Shown in pieces: positions 14,901-30,700 of a stretch of 64,000 bases of DNA. The notes beneath the pieces were generated by a model. It saw nothing but the letters and a program-made list of their open reading frames with translations, had not been told where the DNA came from and ran no database searches. Positions within the stretch are counted from its first letter, which is position 1, and each line of letters opens with the position of its first letter. The position numbers were made by a program, and so were the translations under genes. This stretch comes from Symbiodinium kawagutii (Eukaryota; Sar; Dinophyceae; Suessiales; Symbiodiniaceae): positions 52,246-116,245 of the forward strand of contig VSDK01001866.1 in assembly GCA_009767595.1 (NCBI GenBank). Direction: 5' to 3'.

Positions 14901-17900
14901 AAAAAGCTTACTTTGGAGGAAATATCATTATTGGTCCTCCATCACTAGACGTTCTGATGCGCAATGTTGAGGCGTTATTGATCAAATCTTACTAACCCTG
15001 AACAGATCATGCTTAACAGTCATGATTCAAAATCTGTTAACCATGGTTTGATGGTTATCCAGTTATCCATCAGTATCAGCCATCGTTAATCTATACTAAT
15101 CATCATGAACCAGTTTATTGACCACCATTAATGACAATAACCGTCATAAACCATCATAAAAACCATCATAAAAGCATATCAAACCATCATAAAGCCATCA
15201 TCAAACCCATTACAAAACCATCATAAAGCCATCACGAAAACCATCATGAACCAATGCCATTGGTGATTCCTCCACCACCATGATCCGCTGTTTATCATCA
15301 TCCACTGCTATCAATCCTTGACGCTTCCAAGGCGCATCCACCGCCACCTTCGGCGGTGCACCGGAGCGGCCGGGGAACCTGGTGCCATCGCCACGAGCCC
15401 AAGGCTTTGATGATGGGGTGCTTCATTGGTTGGTTGGCTTCTTTGGTCGGTTGGCTAGTTTGGCTGATTATTTGGTTGTTCAGTTCGCTAATAACTAACA
15501 GAAATCAACAAAAAACAACTAAAAATAGCAACAAGAACTACAGCTATAAATGAGATTGCTTTCCACAGTGAAAATGTGCTATGCCATTTAATGACGATCT
15601 TTCATTTGAAATAGCTGGGTTCCAAATGACCCAGTTTTTCGTAAATATGTTTTGAAGCAAGTTACAGAAGCCAGTTTGCCAAAACAAACGCGGGAAACAA
15701 GTCACTCTTTGATGCTACATGTTGTTCATTTTTGGGCGACCTGGATGTATATTCAATTCGTCATGTATGTCATCAAGCTCTTGGCCAGCTTCTTCGGTCA
15801 AGACAAACCAAAAGCATGGTCGATCTTCATGAAGCATGGTCGGTGATGGTGGGTAATGATGAGTAATGAGTAACGATACTTATAATGTTGGTTATATAGT
15901 AATTACAAGTGGCAATGGCTACTAATGATTGATGGTGATAGGCACTTGCTTACTAGCGTGACCCATCCCCACAAACAAACCGTCCTTGTGATTTGCGCTT
16001 CAGAATTTGCCAGTTGAGTGAAGGGGACAGGCCTAGACAGGCAAATGCCAGTTACTGCGTTTTGTCAAGTGTGCTGGTGATAAAGAGTTGAAATCATTGG
16101 TTTGTACTTCATGAGCCGAGTCGCACAGAACAAAACAAAACAAATTGACCCACACACAACCCATATCTACCTCCTACCACCTTCACATAAATGGCGTTCT
16201 ATGCACATAGGCAGGAAATGTTCATTAACACAAAAAAGCTACACTTCTGCTGCTGTGGCCATAAAGAGATACCAGGTGCATTTCCCCACAGAAACAAACA
16301 TGGTCTGCTCATCTGGCAATCTCACATCCCTATTGATCAGAGAATTGACTCCTAATGCCTGATTCCTGAAGGGCAAACTGCCTGGTTGTTGATTTCAATC
16401 CTTACAAGAAAAACATTGGTCAACCAACCAACCATACTCGTAAAAAGAAAAATCTCAATCAAATCACCAGCCAGCTGTGATTGCAACATTCCGTCTCAGC
16501 AAAACGTTAATCGTGGGATCAACCACCGGATCATCCTCTTGGGTTCTGCGGCAGTGCAAGCAACACTTTCCGAAGGCCCTTCAGTACCACCATCTCATCA
16601 TCCGCGGCACCGCTCTCGACCCTCTCCTGGCGTGAAACTTTCAACCGGTGGAGTCCTGCGAGTTGCCAGTTGTAATCTGTATTTGACAAGTTGGTTTATT
16701 TTCAAGCCTCGTATTTGACAAGTGGCTTTATTGTATTTGACAAGTTGGTTTATTTTCCTGCAAGTTAGTTTTTTTTGCCTTTGAAAAAAATCTAAGTATT
16801 AACAAGTTTTAACTTGCATTTCCAACTAAAAAATATCAAATGCTAAGTTGGTTGTGTTTTAGCCCCATTCAGTTCAAGTTGATACAAGTTGTGTATTTTC
16901 AAGCCTTGTTCATGCGACTAAAGAAATCTCGACAGTAGCAGTACGACCTACTTCTTCATCATGCGCAAAGTTCAACAACTGAATTGTGAAAGTTGACAGT
17001 CAGGCCATCTCGGGAATGCGATGCGACACATGAACACACACATATGGACTCTATAAATACTTTAATCGCAAATTCCCACCAGTTCTGGTTACAATCCTTG
17101 CAAATGCAAAGAGCAAGTAGTTGACTATGCGTTGAACCTTTATGATGTCGTTGATTCCTGGATATGACCAAATCTCCAGATGGTCAGTTCACTCAATCGT
17201 CCAAATCTTGGTGGTTGCTATCCTCAGATTCCTACGATGCCCATGATTCATATACCAATATGGTGGGTTGTACTGTGGTGGTCTCATAACTTTTCAAGTA
17301 GGTATACCACTTGGATGGCCATCCCTCTATGCCTAAAACATGTTCAACGTCAGTTTTGCTTGCCCCCATGGTCTGGTTAGACGATCCCTGCGCGACCTTC
17401 TCCAACTGCACATGTCGATCCAGTTGACTGCCTCCAGGGAGGCCAAGTGAAGGTCGGAACTAGTTTGGAAAAACAACGAGTATTTATACCATTGATCATT
17501 GATAGTGGAAGCAACAACTGCATGGTTTCTTGCCAATTTTAACTATCAATAGCCCCTGTCGGTGACTACTTGTTTGACTTGTTTTTCAAGAAAAAATGAT
17601 GCCAATGATAATTACCAGCTAGCAATGATACTGGTCCTGGTACATCGATGATTTGGTACTGGTTGAGAATGCTTCACAACGGTTGGACATTGTGGCAAAC
17701 ACCTGTTTTTGATAGGGGGCTGATAACCCCAATAGCCCAAATAGATCTCATTTCAAATGGTGACACTTGATTCAATAATGGCTACAAGAGTAGGGTTCAC
17801 CACGAATCACCAATCAATTCAACCCCAAACCTGATGATAAGAACAGGTACCCGTGACCATTCGCAGAGCTGGTCATCCGCATCCCATGGTGTTGGCTGCG

Positions 17901-20900
17901 GGTCTGGGGTTCCAAGTCAGTGCCATCGGGAAGCAACTTGATTACGGAGTCCTGATCAATCACCCTCTCAAGAAAACATATCAACTATCAGCCCTGAGTA
18001 ACGAATACTTGGGCAGCTATCAAAACCATTGCTGGAGGGTGACAGCATGTCCCTCGCAGGGAGCAAAGGCCTGTTTACTGCATCCCATAGGCTGCTAAAT
18101 TCTGGGGGCGTTCAAACGTCGTACCTATCACTCCCACATGGATGCCTTCTATGGTAACAACTATTTTGAAGCATGCATGATTAGGCCGCATGAAGCATTA
18201 CCAACCAAACCACCACAGTTGACGATGATTAGCCGCCATGATTGAAATCATCGAGAGGAAACAAAGGTACCAAATCTTGAATTCCTCAACCAACGAGTGG
18301 AGTTGGCCAACATGGTGCCAAACAAACTTTCCTAACAGCAACGACCATGCCCAAAGTATCTGAACCTACACAGTTTTCTAGAACTTCAAACAATTCGAAA
18401 CAAGAAAATCTATCAAAATCATGAACATCTAGCCAAAAACCATAAAAATCCATGAAAATCTGCGCATGTACCTTCCATTTATGTACCTTCAAAGGTATTC
18501 AAAGGTCACTTTCCAAGCCCCGCCACGAACCAACCCACCTCGGCCATGGCTGGCCTTCCCCTCGTGGTGCATCGACCTTACGGAACTGTAACCAGGCCCG
18601 GAGCTTGGGCGTGGCGAAGGCCAGCTCAAGCACCAGCGTGGCCAGGAACCACAGCAGACTGCCCACGCCCATGTAGAGCAAGTCGTAGCCTGGAAGCGAT
18701 GCTTGGAACAGGTTAATGGCTACCCAGGATTAATAAACCCCTGGTTGATCAATAGGTGGTATCCTTTTCCATTAAAATGGGAACCCCCCTAGTTAATCAA
18801 CCAGGGGTTTATCAATCCTGGGTAGCCATTACTTTCACCTAGTGGTTCCAATAGCCCAGGCTAGTGAAATCTGATGGTTGGTTTCACGGGTCGTGGTTCC
18901 AATGTGAGGGCGAAATCTAATGCTTGGACTCCACTTTTGGTGAATTTGTTTTGTGAAATCTGATGGTTGGTTTCCACCAGAAGAATCCGAGAATCGAAGA
19001 GGTGTGAATCGACCTAGGATCTGATGGTTGGTTTCCAATGTGAAATCTCATGGTTGGTTTCCACTAGAAGAATCCGAGAATCGAAGAGGTGTGAAATCTA
19101 CAGGGAAATCTGAGAAATCTGAGGGTTGATTTCCAGCAAATCTAGATTGAAATTGTTTGAGATCTACATTGAAAATATTGAAATCTACATATGCCTGTGG
19201 GTCAAAACCCTGTACCCCTGGTTCCCCATCATTAACCATTGTTTTCCCTTATCATTGTTGGCAAATCCTCCATTAGTTGGTTGGTTAATATCGACCCATA
19301 GCCAAATCTATATACATGTTCTCCTTAAAATTGGTGATGAAAGTATCATGACCTTTCACTCCTGGCAGGTGATCATCCCAACCAAGGTGTCCGTGGTGTC
19401 GAGCTGTGGGCATGAATAGAATGGGGCTGATGCAATAAGTGGCTATGGGTCAATATTAACCAACCAATAATGGGGGATAATAACCAGTAATAATAGGGAA
19501 AACAATGGTTAATGATGGGGAACCAGGGGTACAGGGTTTTGACCCACAGCCAAGTATCAAATTCTGGAATACCACACCAATGTCAGCACAGTGAGTCACA
19601 CAATCGGGTGAACACCTCTGAAAGATTCTTGAACTGTAACCACCATGAATAAAAAACATAGCATGAAAACATACAAAGCCGCACTGACTCTTGCAGATCT
19701 GCACTGCACTCATTGCTGTTTCAAATCGCACTGAAACCATCTAAATCCATCAATCCTATCAAATATAAATTCATCACCCATTAATCTGATATAATCTGAT
19801 AATGAACTACAATTCCGACCCCCAACAACTCACCGTTGTGAGTCTGCTGCGGCAAGGCTCCCGTGATCACCAGATCGTAGGGTTCGCAGCCATCAAAGGG
19901 GCAGCCTTTCTCCAACCAAAGTCCCGGACTCTTCCGTGTGATCAAGTTCGTCAAGGAGTCCGCCAAACAAAAGTTGGGCAAAATCCTGGGCGAGTTCAGG
20001 TGAACCATCGCTTTCAGTTCAAGTGCTTCAAGATGTTTCCACCGAGCCCCCAAATGTGGTGAAGTTGGTGTCATGGAAAGGGCAGAAAGTGACCAATGCC
20101 ATCAGCCCAGTGGTTTGTACGTGTTTTTGATCTACTTTCTTGCAACACATAGAACATGAGGCAGCAGTGTCATTCTCACCCCTGTTGACAAAGCACAATG
20201 ATACGAACCATCCTTAGTTGAGAGATCAAGACCATGACGAATGACGAACAACACAACATGTTGTCTTTTTTGGAGAAGAGTCTGCCCATGTGATATTGTC
20301 ATGTATAACTTAAAGATATACATCTCTGAAACCAATATACTGTAACTAGCACCTTAAAACATAAACATCCAAGAAACATGTCAAAGTCTTACGAACCCAG
20401 ATGGCACCCAGCCACATGCCAGGAAAGTTCACAACTCCGGTCAAACAATGACCATGAACAACTGCAATATTAAGAACAATTCTTGCTTATCATCCACTAG
20501 TATGAACCACTGTGATCCCCTGTGCAACATGTCAATCAAACCACCAAGTATCGATAACAACCATAGAATCACCACATATCACCACCGTCATCACCACCGT
20601 CATCACCACCAGCACCAGGCTTTCCCCTTTTCCCAATCCGCGTGTCCTGAAGATGTAGATCAGCACATTCGTCGCCAGATCCTGCAGGCCGACACGCTGG
20701 GCCCGGGGAGCCTCCCATGCTGAGCTAGCAATGGTCCCATGCCTTGCGTTTTACAATAGCGGAATCACATGTGAACAAAAATCCTGATTTAGTAAAGATT
20801 GTCCAACACTTCATGTGTTTTCTTTTACTTGATACCATGTGGCATGACACCACAACCATCCTCATATATGATACCACAATAGCTGTCTCCAAAAGCCGTC

Positions 20901-23900
20901 TCCTTCGTAGATGGCAGGATGGCTAAAATGATGGTCACAATCATCAGAATGCCACCGGTGAAAAGGTATACGATCAACAGGAGGTTCTGCGCTGCAGTGT
21001 GGGAGTTGAACAAGAAGGACAACCTCAGTGCAACAGTGCCATCTGATGCCATCTGCATGTCTCAACCAATCTATCCAACCAAAACCTGGGCAGTTTAAAG
21101 AGTATCACCAGCTGCAACCTATGCGAAATAGTTGGACACATTCATATAGCCGTAGTCAGCTGTTGTGTCAAGCTTGCTGCGTTTTTCATACCGGTTGGAT
21201 ACATGTTTTCTCCCAAGAATCAATCAGGGGAAGACCCTTGATACAAGCAGATTCGGTCAATGACCCTGACCAAACGCAGCTTGCTTCAGAGTAGTGCTGA
21301 TGTAAGGCTCGGCCATGTGGGGGGCACCAGTGGATCCTTCAGTGACTTCCAGAACCCTTCACGAAGTCGTCCTGAATGTCCTTCGTCGCCCAAACCTGCC
21401 TGGAAAATCACTTACTAATATCGCAACTAAGCACTTCAGCAACTAATGAAGCAACTAAGCAAGCAACAAACACACACACACACACAAGTTCAGCAACCAA
21501 TCAGCAGGCCAGGGAAAACCATCGTGTTCTCAAAAAGCTTCGAACCAACCACCACCGCCACAACCACCACCACCGCCACCAGCACCAGTGTACTGCCTTG
21601 AGTGGTTCCATTTCCCCGCAAGCGGTTGCCCCCAATCGTTGAGTGGTGGGCCTTTGCCCAGGCCCAATCACCTTCTGAGTTGACAAATCGGCAGTGGCAC
21701 ATGCACGGGCGCCAAGAAACATGTAGGTGAACGACGTGCAGCTGACTCCATACATCAACACCTGGCCAATCACCGCGAAAAGATGTTCGCGATACCGATA
21801 CCCGTGAACCATTCAAAAAGAAGCCTTTTAATAAATAGGAAACTGTGTAATTTGTAAACCAGTCAATTGTGAGATATTTATTGATACCTGCAGGGTTGAG
21901 CAGTCATGTTAGCTTTTGATCGGAGACCTGAAGACTCTTCCCAAGTGATTAGTGGCTTGGGAGTTCCCGCGAGCAGTGCATGCTGGTTTGAGCTTGTTGA
22001 TGCTTGTTGATGCTGATGGATAGGGATCTGGCCAAGTTTGGGATATGCAATGGATCTTTCTCTGCCAAATTAATTAGTGAAAAATGGCCACCGCCTCCCA
22101 CTCCTTAGCTCCCCATGCTCCATACAATTCCCTGATTTTGAACGTTCTTGGTTGATGATTGATGACTAATGGTTGACGGTACTATAGCGATCAAGGGTTC
22201 CTGTAGGTGCTGACGATTGACTATCAAACCTTGGTTGATGATCATCTTGACGGGACTTTGATTTTTCTTTTTCCCAAATCACGACTTCAACTCAGTTCGA
22301 CTGATTTGGGATGAAAGAAAACCCACTCATCCAAAAAGAGAATAGATGACGTGCGACATTGCTACTTTAGAGGTCGTACCCCAACAAGACAAGTGATTCT
22401 CATCAAAAAATCAACCCAAAATCGCTCTCCAGTCGCATAACTTTCTTTTTCACCACCTGCACCACCGCAGTTTCCCTTGGCTCCGCTGTGCGCACATCCC
22501 TTGCGGTACCCCGGGCACCGACAAGCAGGTCCAGGGCAAGGTCTCGGCGCTCACCAAGCTGTCCACGCCGAAGAGGGCAATGAGCAGCACCGACAACGAA
22601 GCGGCCACCAGGTAGTTCAGGATGTCCTTAGAGGGGCGACTGGGCTCGGTGAGGCACCGAGGTCCGGTGACATGGCGAAAAACATGGTGGGTTTCTGAAG
22701 GAGGCAACAGGATGAGGATAGGTTCATAATGGGTTAATAGGTTGATGATAAGTTGATGATAGGTGAATGATAGGTTAGTAATAGGTTAATGATAGATTAA
22801 TAATAAGCTATTGATGGGTTAATAAATGGCTACTAATGGCTCATGATAGGGGATTAAAGGCAACAATGAGACCCATATGGTGGTTTATCAAGCCGGTTTG
22901 ACCCCAAAATTATGGCTGCTTTGGTACCATAAATGGCTAAAAATGATTTAAGGGGCCCCCTATTTTGAGAAACAAACGGTTGGGGATATGAAAAATGGTT
23001 GAGACATACACATACATGGCCAATTTGTCAGTATTCAAACACATGCGTAAACACACTATATCTAATTGCACATGAAGAAATTATGAAGAATGGGATGCAT
23101 TCTACGTGTAAGTGTTTGCGAGTGCTTCTTGTGTATACAAACATGGAAATCAATGCGCATAAATAAGTACAAATAGATAAATCATACTGAACATCATTTC
23201 AAGCAATTCAATGAATACATGGTAGGGTTGTTTTTTGGTACACGCTTCCTTTACCACACGGCACCAAGGCACACGGCACACTTTTGCACCAGAAGCGTTT
23301 CAGTTCTTTACGCATGTTTCTTTGTCAGTTGTGCAAAGCCGCCAATCTAAATCTAAACAGATGATTGATAGGGACTGTTTACTGATCGCCTAAGGATAGC
23401 TCATGGTCGTGAGACTTCTGCAGATTCGCTCATGGAAATCAATATCATCAAAATGCAAGAAAGGCCAAATGGTTGATTGTTCATTGCCAGATTCGTGCTT
23501 AATCTACCGAAGGCTGGTTGTGAGCTTCTAGCTTATGCCATTGACAGCTTCGGATGAATCTGACTCAAACCTGAATCAATTGCACATGAAATTACCTGAC
23601 ATGAGCTTGTTGGCAATGTCACCAACTGATTGTTTACCAAGACTCAAGTTGTTTGATCTTAAAGAAACTGTCAGTACAACGGGTTGCCATGGATGAACAT
23701 TGCACCTGCAGCACTTGGAAGCATGCAAACTATGCTCACTTTTTCCGCCAGCCGCTGAAGGGATTCTCAAATCATCAGAGACTGGGCCGTCAAACAATGG
23801 GAAATTTGCTCAGTATTTTATGTTCAGAACTCATAGACCACCTTTTCAGGGACCCAATCGCAGAACAGGTACTGGGACTCGCAAATCATCTGGTTGTTGC

Positions 23901-26900
23901 GATTCATGTCACAGATTCCCTTGTGAGAGGGATGCTCTGGCTTGACTTCGCAGTGAGGAGGAATCTTTTTGGCTGGAACCCAGTCGCAGAAAAGATACTG
24001 AGAGTCACAGAGAAACTTCTCCTGGCTCATGGCGCAAATGCCCTTGTGACTCTGGTGTTCTGGTTTGGCCTTGCATTTTCCAGCTGGCTGTTCGGAGCCT
24101 TCCACGTCCTTCTCAGCCTTGAGCTCAGTAGCACTTTGCATGTCACGAAGCGCATGACAAGCCATCGCCATCAGCATCAAATGCAGCAGCGCTCGCATGG
24201 CCACAGATTTCACAAATTTAACGACGACTTCAGAACTAGCTTTTGAGGATTCACGGCTGGACAGCAGACTAAATCCTCAGTCACCAGGAGTCTCGAGAAA
24301 GATTCATTCAGATCTAAGTGTGGACATGTTTGATTAACCTCAATCATGCTTGCTTCTTTTGCCAGTCAAACCACCCTAGTTGGCGGTACATCTTTGTTGA
24401 TTGTATCCAAACCGCTTCCCGGAGGTGGACGACTTCAACCATGGGGATCGCCGTGCGCCTTGGAAAAAACGCGCATCCGAGGCACCCAAATCCAGGTGGA
24501 AAACCAATAGCTGACGAAGTTCACTCCACTGATCACCTGCTACAGGCGCTGCTGCCTGCTGATTCTGCTGATTCTGCTGATGTGGACTGTGGGCCCCAGT
24601 ATCATCCAATAGCAGGGCCACTTGGACCTCTCAACAAATTTGACAAAAGGAGAAGCTGATGAAGGGAATAGGCTGGTGACAACCCCCGCTTCAGCAGCAA
24701 TCAACCATTCAAGCTACGAGTTCTTCTTTTGTTGCTCGGTTCTATGCCCGACCTAATTGTTAGTTGCAGATCAGCCGAAAACAATACTCATTCTTGGTGA
24801 ATGATGGTGAACAAACCATCAACAATCAGAATAATGGTAATTAACCATGGCAATAACATGCAATAACCATCAATTAGTGTCATTAACCAAGCATAACCAT
24901 CAGTCACTTCACCACCATCATGGGCACCAACCATGCTTGATCACGGTGGGTCGTGCGCCTGCAGGTGCTTGCTGCCCGTCTCCCGCTCCAAGACGACAAA
25001 GGCGCCCACGGAGGCTGGGATGAAGGCGAAACCCAGAGCTAAGTTCCTCAACTGAGAAAACTGCCACCGGGAGGTTGATGATGTCATGGCTAACTAGTTG
25101 ATCATTACTGGTGGGTGGTTGGTGGTTTCAAGCCCTAGGGGCAGCTCATTGTGACCTGATTCCCCTATGATCACTAGTGGTGGTGCTTGGTGTCGGCCAT
25201 AGGAGTTACTATGGTCATAATCAAGCTAACAGTAACCATGTAACGTCGATGGTGGTTCATAATGGGCTTGCTGATACAGTTCATGATGCCTGGAGAGATG
25301 CGTAATGATGATATCTTATGATCAAGTGATGTAGTCAACGTTGGCATGGCTTAACCACGGTTGACAACTTGCTCCCAGCTGTTGATGTTGGTAGCCTTGA
25401 CAAGCAGCCTTGATCCAGTGGCCATTGCAAGCCTTGATTCCAGGCATATATAGATGGCTCATGATACCCCTATGTGTTTCTGTCGCATCACTAATGATTC
25501 CAGGTGTTGATGAGAAAATGATGAGGGAATGATTTGAAAACATATAAAAAGGCGGGCAACAACAATATAAATCTGAGTACATGCTTTGCGGATACCACCT
25601 GACGGCCTTGTTGCTGTAATATGTTGGTGACCAAAAACTGTGGGCAAATCCATGAGTACTGCCCCTTCTCCACCGCGCACTTGACACCCTCAGCCAAGAG
25701 TCAAGGAGGTCTGTGTGTTGGTCAAATCCTTCTGTGCACTGGTCAGTGGGAAAGGTTGATTGCTCATGATCACCTTGGACTCCTGTCGAGCCAGGCGGGG
25801 GTTCATGTGCTGCCATAGTGTCGGAGCAGCTTCTGAGTCACCATGATTCGACGATGACAGAATTTTTGGCCCATCTTTTACTCAACCAATGCAACCAAAC
25901 CCAACCCAACCCAACCCAACCCAACGTAACCAACCTTCCTTCCAACCCAACCCAACTTAACCCAATCAAACCCTATCTACCTACCAACCCAACCAACCAA
26001 CCAACCAACCAACCAACCAGCCACTGAAGCCATTGCCCTGGCCACTTCCGGGTTGGCCCCAGGGCCGGTCGTTGGTCCTTCAAGACATCTGCCCCCAATG
26101 CGTTTCGCAGCGCCGCTTCATGCAGCGCTTGGTAGAACATGGGCAGCGCATCCCGGGCAGAGCTGTTCCAAAAGAGATCCACCTGCAACCGGTTGTTCCT
26201 TAGAGCCATCTGGCTGGATCGATGGGTGAGAATGGTTGATCGTTGATCATGATCCTCATGAGGAGTTTCCATGGTTTACCGGGGGCACGTGTCCTCATGG
26301 TGAAAAACGAGGGCACCAAGAACTTTCGCAATAATGACTTGTTCTACTGGTTCATGTAGAAAGCCGGAGCATGTTGCGAGAGCTGTGTTGAATCAAGCAG
26401 CATTGTTCAACACATCAAGCAACGACATTTACTATTGTTGATGGACATGTTGGGAATAGTCATAGACTAGTCTCACACCGAGTACCGTCCGCGAATGGGG
26501 ATACACCATCATTTGGGGTGGTTTCCTGGAATTTTGCAGTAGACCACTTGGCCGCGCAGACCCCAACATGCCGTACAAACCAAGCACCGCCACTGCCGAG
26601 TCTCAGTTGACCCAGCGGCACGGAAGTGCCAAAGAGAGTCGTGGCCTGCACGCGCGACTCGGGGTACAACATATGGGAATGTGCCAAGCCATCGGGGAAC
26701 CATGGGCCTCACCAGAAATGATCATTTTACCCAGTTACCCAATAGTATGATTGGTTACCCTATAGGGGTACCAATACCCCTACCAAAGATCATTGGTAAA
26801 CCAAGTCATTTTACTGGGAAACCATTGGTTTTGGGGGTGCCACTATTTTGGCACATACCCATATGAAGCTATATGTGCATCTGAAAGGATACACTCTGGT

Positions 26901-27679
26901 AAATTCAACAAGGCAATGGAAAATCCGCCATAAATGGATCTTTTCCAAGGATTTTTCTATAAATGTTGGTGGTTTTCCATTGGCATGTTGAATTACCGGA
27001 GTGTACCATGTTTGGTTTGTACGTATACTTATGCATTAATGCATAGGCAAATATGTATACATCTTCATAATTTTTATTATGTCACAAGAGTATACTGTAT
27101 ACTTGTTGCCTCCATGTTGATGTAAACTGTATAGGTATTTTCTTCGTATGTAATGCCTTCTATGACACGTGTCTTGCATGAAACTTGAACATGAGAATAT
27201 GGCCTAGTCTTGGGAATGACATCAATGTGGTTGGGCCAAATCAATAGAATACTAGGAATTCCTTGCAACAACATTGATACTCCGTTTGTGCTTGGTCTGT
27301 CTAGCTCAAGTGCTGCTGGGATTCTCACGTGGCTGGCTAAAAGTTGTGGAATCTGCAAGTCGGTCCCCAACAAATGCTGGGGATCAAACATGTAAATTAA
27401 TGGTAGCTATATGGTGGTTTCTTGAAATCAGGGACCCCAAAAAATCGTTGGTTCATGAGTATATGTAAACATGGTTCATAAGCTGGATGATAACTGGGTG
27501 GACCCCCAAACTGGCTTGAGAACCCATCCTTTAGTAGTTGTTTAACCATGATTGTTGATGATTATCCCCTATGTCATGGTTATAAACTGTATTTAATTTA
27601 TGATGCATAACCATCCCCTGTGTAATGGTGTACCGATTATCGCCGATGCAGCTGATGATGATTCACATGGGGGTCAAAC

Positions 27680-27736
<57 letters not shown>

Positions 27737-30700
27737 ATCACCATGGTTTATATAACCTATACTCGCTGATTCACCCCATATAGTTAACCATTCATCAACC
27801 ATTGCTTGGTCATCATCATCACAAGTACCAACCCTCAGCTGCCCCGCCTTCTCCCCCCATAAGGTGCCCACGGGCACGGTGATGTTCCCACTGCTGCTGA
27901 CCACCTTCCCGGGTGTCGCGAAACCCGTCACCTCGTAACGCCCCACCTGCACCGTGAGAACCCTGGGATCAGACCCATGGGAAAGGTGGTGAGTGGTGGT
28001 TCATAGGGATTTTAATGGTGGTTGATGGTGGTTCATGGTGGTTCATGGTGGTTGATGGTGGTGAATTGTGGTTGATGATGTTTGATGATGGTTGATGGTG
28101 GTTGATTTCTGGTGAATTGTGGCTGATGGTGGTTGATGATGGCTCATGGTGCTTAATGATCCCATGGTTTGATGGTGGTTGATGGTGGTTCAACCATGGT
28201 TGCTGGTGGTTTAAGCCTGTGAGATCATGATGGTCAATGGTGGTTAATAGGATGCTCAATGGAGTGATTCTTTCGATCATGATCATTTTGAAATCCATGA
28301 TTACACTCCCAAAAGGCTTCGTGATCATGATCTACATTTTGTGGCTACCATGATATGCATTTCGACCGGTCTACTCATGTTTACAGGATCGGTGATGACA
28401 AAACACGTGACTCTCCGCGAGGTGGCTACACCGCCTGGTGAGAGCTGTTCGGCGAAGACCAATCCTTAGATTCGTTCACTCGAGGTGAATGATGCTGAAT
28501 GACAACTGACATCAGGCTTTATGACGGGGTGGTGATGCGTTGAAGAATGGTTGATGTAGTGAAGTGATCGTTTGATGTAGGTTAGTCTTTCTTAATGATC
28601 ACTGGCGGTCAACAAGCTAGCTAATGGTGGTGATGGTGCGATCATATGTAGTGATTGCACCAGCGATCTTGACATATCCTCAAAACAACACGATTGGTTA
28701 AATTGATTGATAAGTCAAATGTCAGGAACGATCACAGGTTGATCATGATACCATCCTGGTTCATTGATGCATAATCCTTGGTGAATAATGGTTGATGATA
28801 CATCTGCGGGTTACCAAGGGTAACACACAGCAATCAAAGCAAGCTATGAGACATACCGAGCTGCAGCAGGTTGGTGCTAGAATCACTAGCTCCCGGAAAT
28901 TCAATTGCCAATGGGGGAAGCATCATCCACAGGAGAACATGGACGATATCGTCAAATTTGCTGGTTGGAAGCTGGTTCAAGTTCATCAGATTCTTACGTT
29001 TCCGTGGTGCACCAATCCACAAGTTCTCGCTGGGAACAGGTGCAGCTCCAGCAATTCCGTCCACGTTTGAGCACGGTCAACCACGGATGAACAGCTGGGA
29101 CCGGCGATGAACTCGGTCCCAGGATGCGTAGCGTGATGACTTAGGGGACCCACTTGCGGATGACGATTCACTTACGAAAATGATCTCAAGATCCACCAAT
29201 TTATTTGGCGAGTTGGGTCAAGCAGTGAACCGCAACCAATGGGGGATGATAAGCAACAATTTAATAGTAGGACACCAATGGTTAATGATAGGGGAACCAG
29301 GGGGACTAAGGGTTTTGACCCACTGCCATTTGTTCCCCATTCACATGCACACATGCACATATGCACGCGGCATCTGCAGGCAGTTCACCCCACATGTCTG
29401 GGGCAAGTGGCTATTGAGATGTTCACCATGTGTGTTAATATTTGGTGCATCTCTCAACTCATTCTTATCCGAACATGTACGCTATATTCAACTCCTCACC
29501 TTTGAAGCTGGTATACTGACGGGGTTGATGATGTCATGGTGAATAGATGAAATGGCGAATCTTGATCTGGTTGGTGGTTTCAACCCCTATGAAAAATATG
29601 AGTCAACCAAGCATTTGTTAATGGAGGGAAAATAGAACTGTCAATAAAACCACCACCTAGGGGCTGTGCAGATTATTTTCCCGTATCAATTATTAATCAT
29701 ATAATTCATAATTTAGCATTGTTAATGAATGGTTCATGGTTATACTCCCAATAAAAATCACCACCCAACCACCAACCAGTGCTGGTCCATGGCCGTGACC
29801 CCAGCACCACCCTTCGGTCCAGAGCTCCGGAATCGACACCACGCGCATGGCGCCCCAGCGTTTCGTGCCGTCGTTGCGATAGTAGCCCTGCTGCAGGTAG
29901 TCGCTGAAGGCCGTTGCATTCATGGCACCCGGTACCTGGGACACCAGGAGATCCCGAGACGGACCATGAAACGATGGAAATCCCGTGGTAAACTGCCCTG
30001 GTTGCCTTGAACATCCACCATTCCTCATGGCTTACATATGAATGATCGTAGTGAAGCGTCATGAACCATCAAACACTATGAACCAAGCAAATGATCATTC
30101 AAACAATTATGGTTAATTAACCAATCACCATCAGTGTGTTTGGACCTTGTCATCTCCATCTAATACTGAAACCATCAAAATCAAAAAAATGTTATTCACC
30201 ACCGCCCGTTCGCTATTAAACAACCACTAAATAACAACAACCAATCAATCATCAATCCAACTACTCCAACAACAATCCAATCATTAACCATCAAACAACC
30301 ATGAAATTCAATCCTTAAAAACACCGCAAAATTCAACAACTATAACAACTACCACCCTGAAATGCTCCAAATCACCAAGAAATCACCATGAAAATCTAAA
30401 ATCCAAGCAGTACAAACTATAACAACCACCAAAAAAGCACCACTCAGGTTTTTTACATGTCTAATCTAATTCTGAAATTCAACGCACTACAAACTATAAC
30501 AACCACCAAAAAGCACCACTCAGGTTTTTTTACATGTCTAATTCGGAAATTCAACGCACTACAAACTGTAACAACCACCAAAAAAGCACCACTCAGGTTT
30601 TTTACATGTCTAATTCTGAAATCTAACCACTACAAACCAAACCACCACCCTGAAATCTTTCAAATCACCCAGAAATCACCATGAAATCACTGAAATCCAA

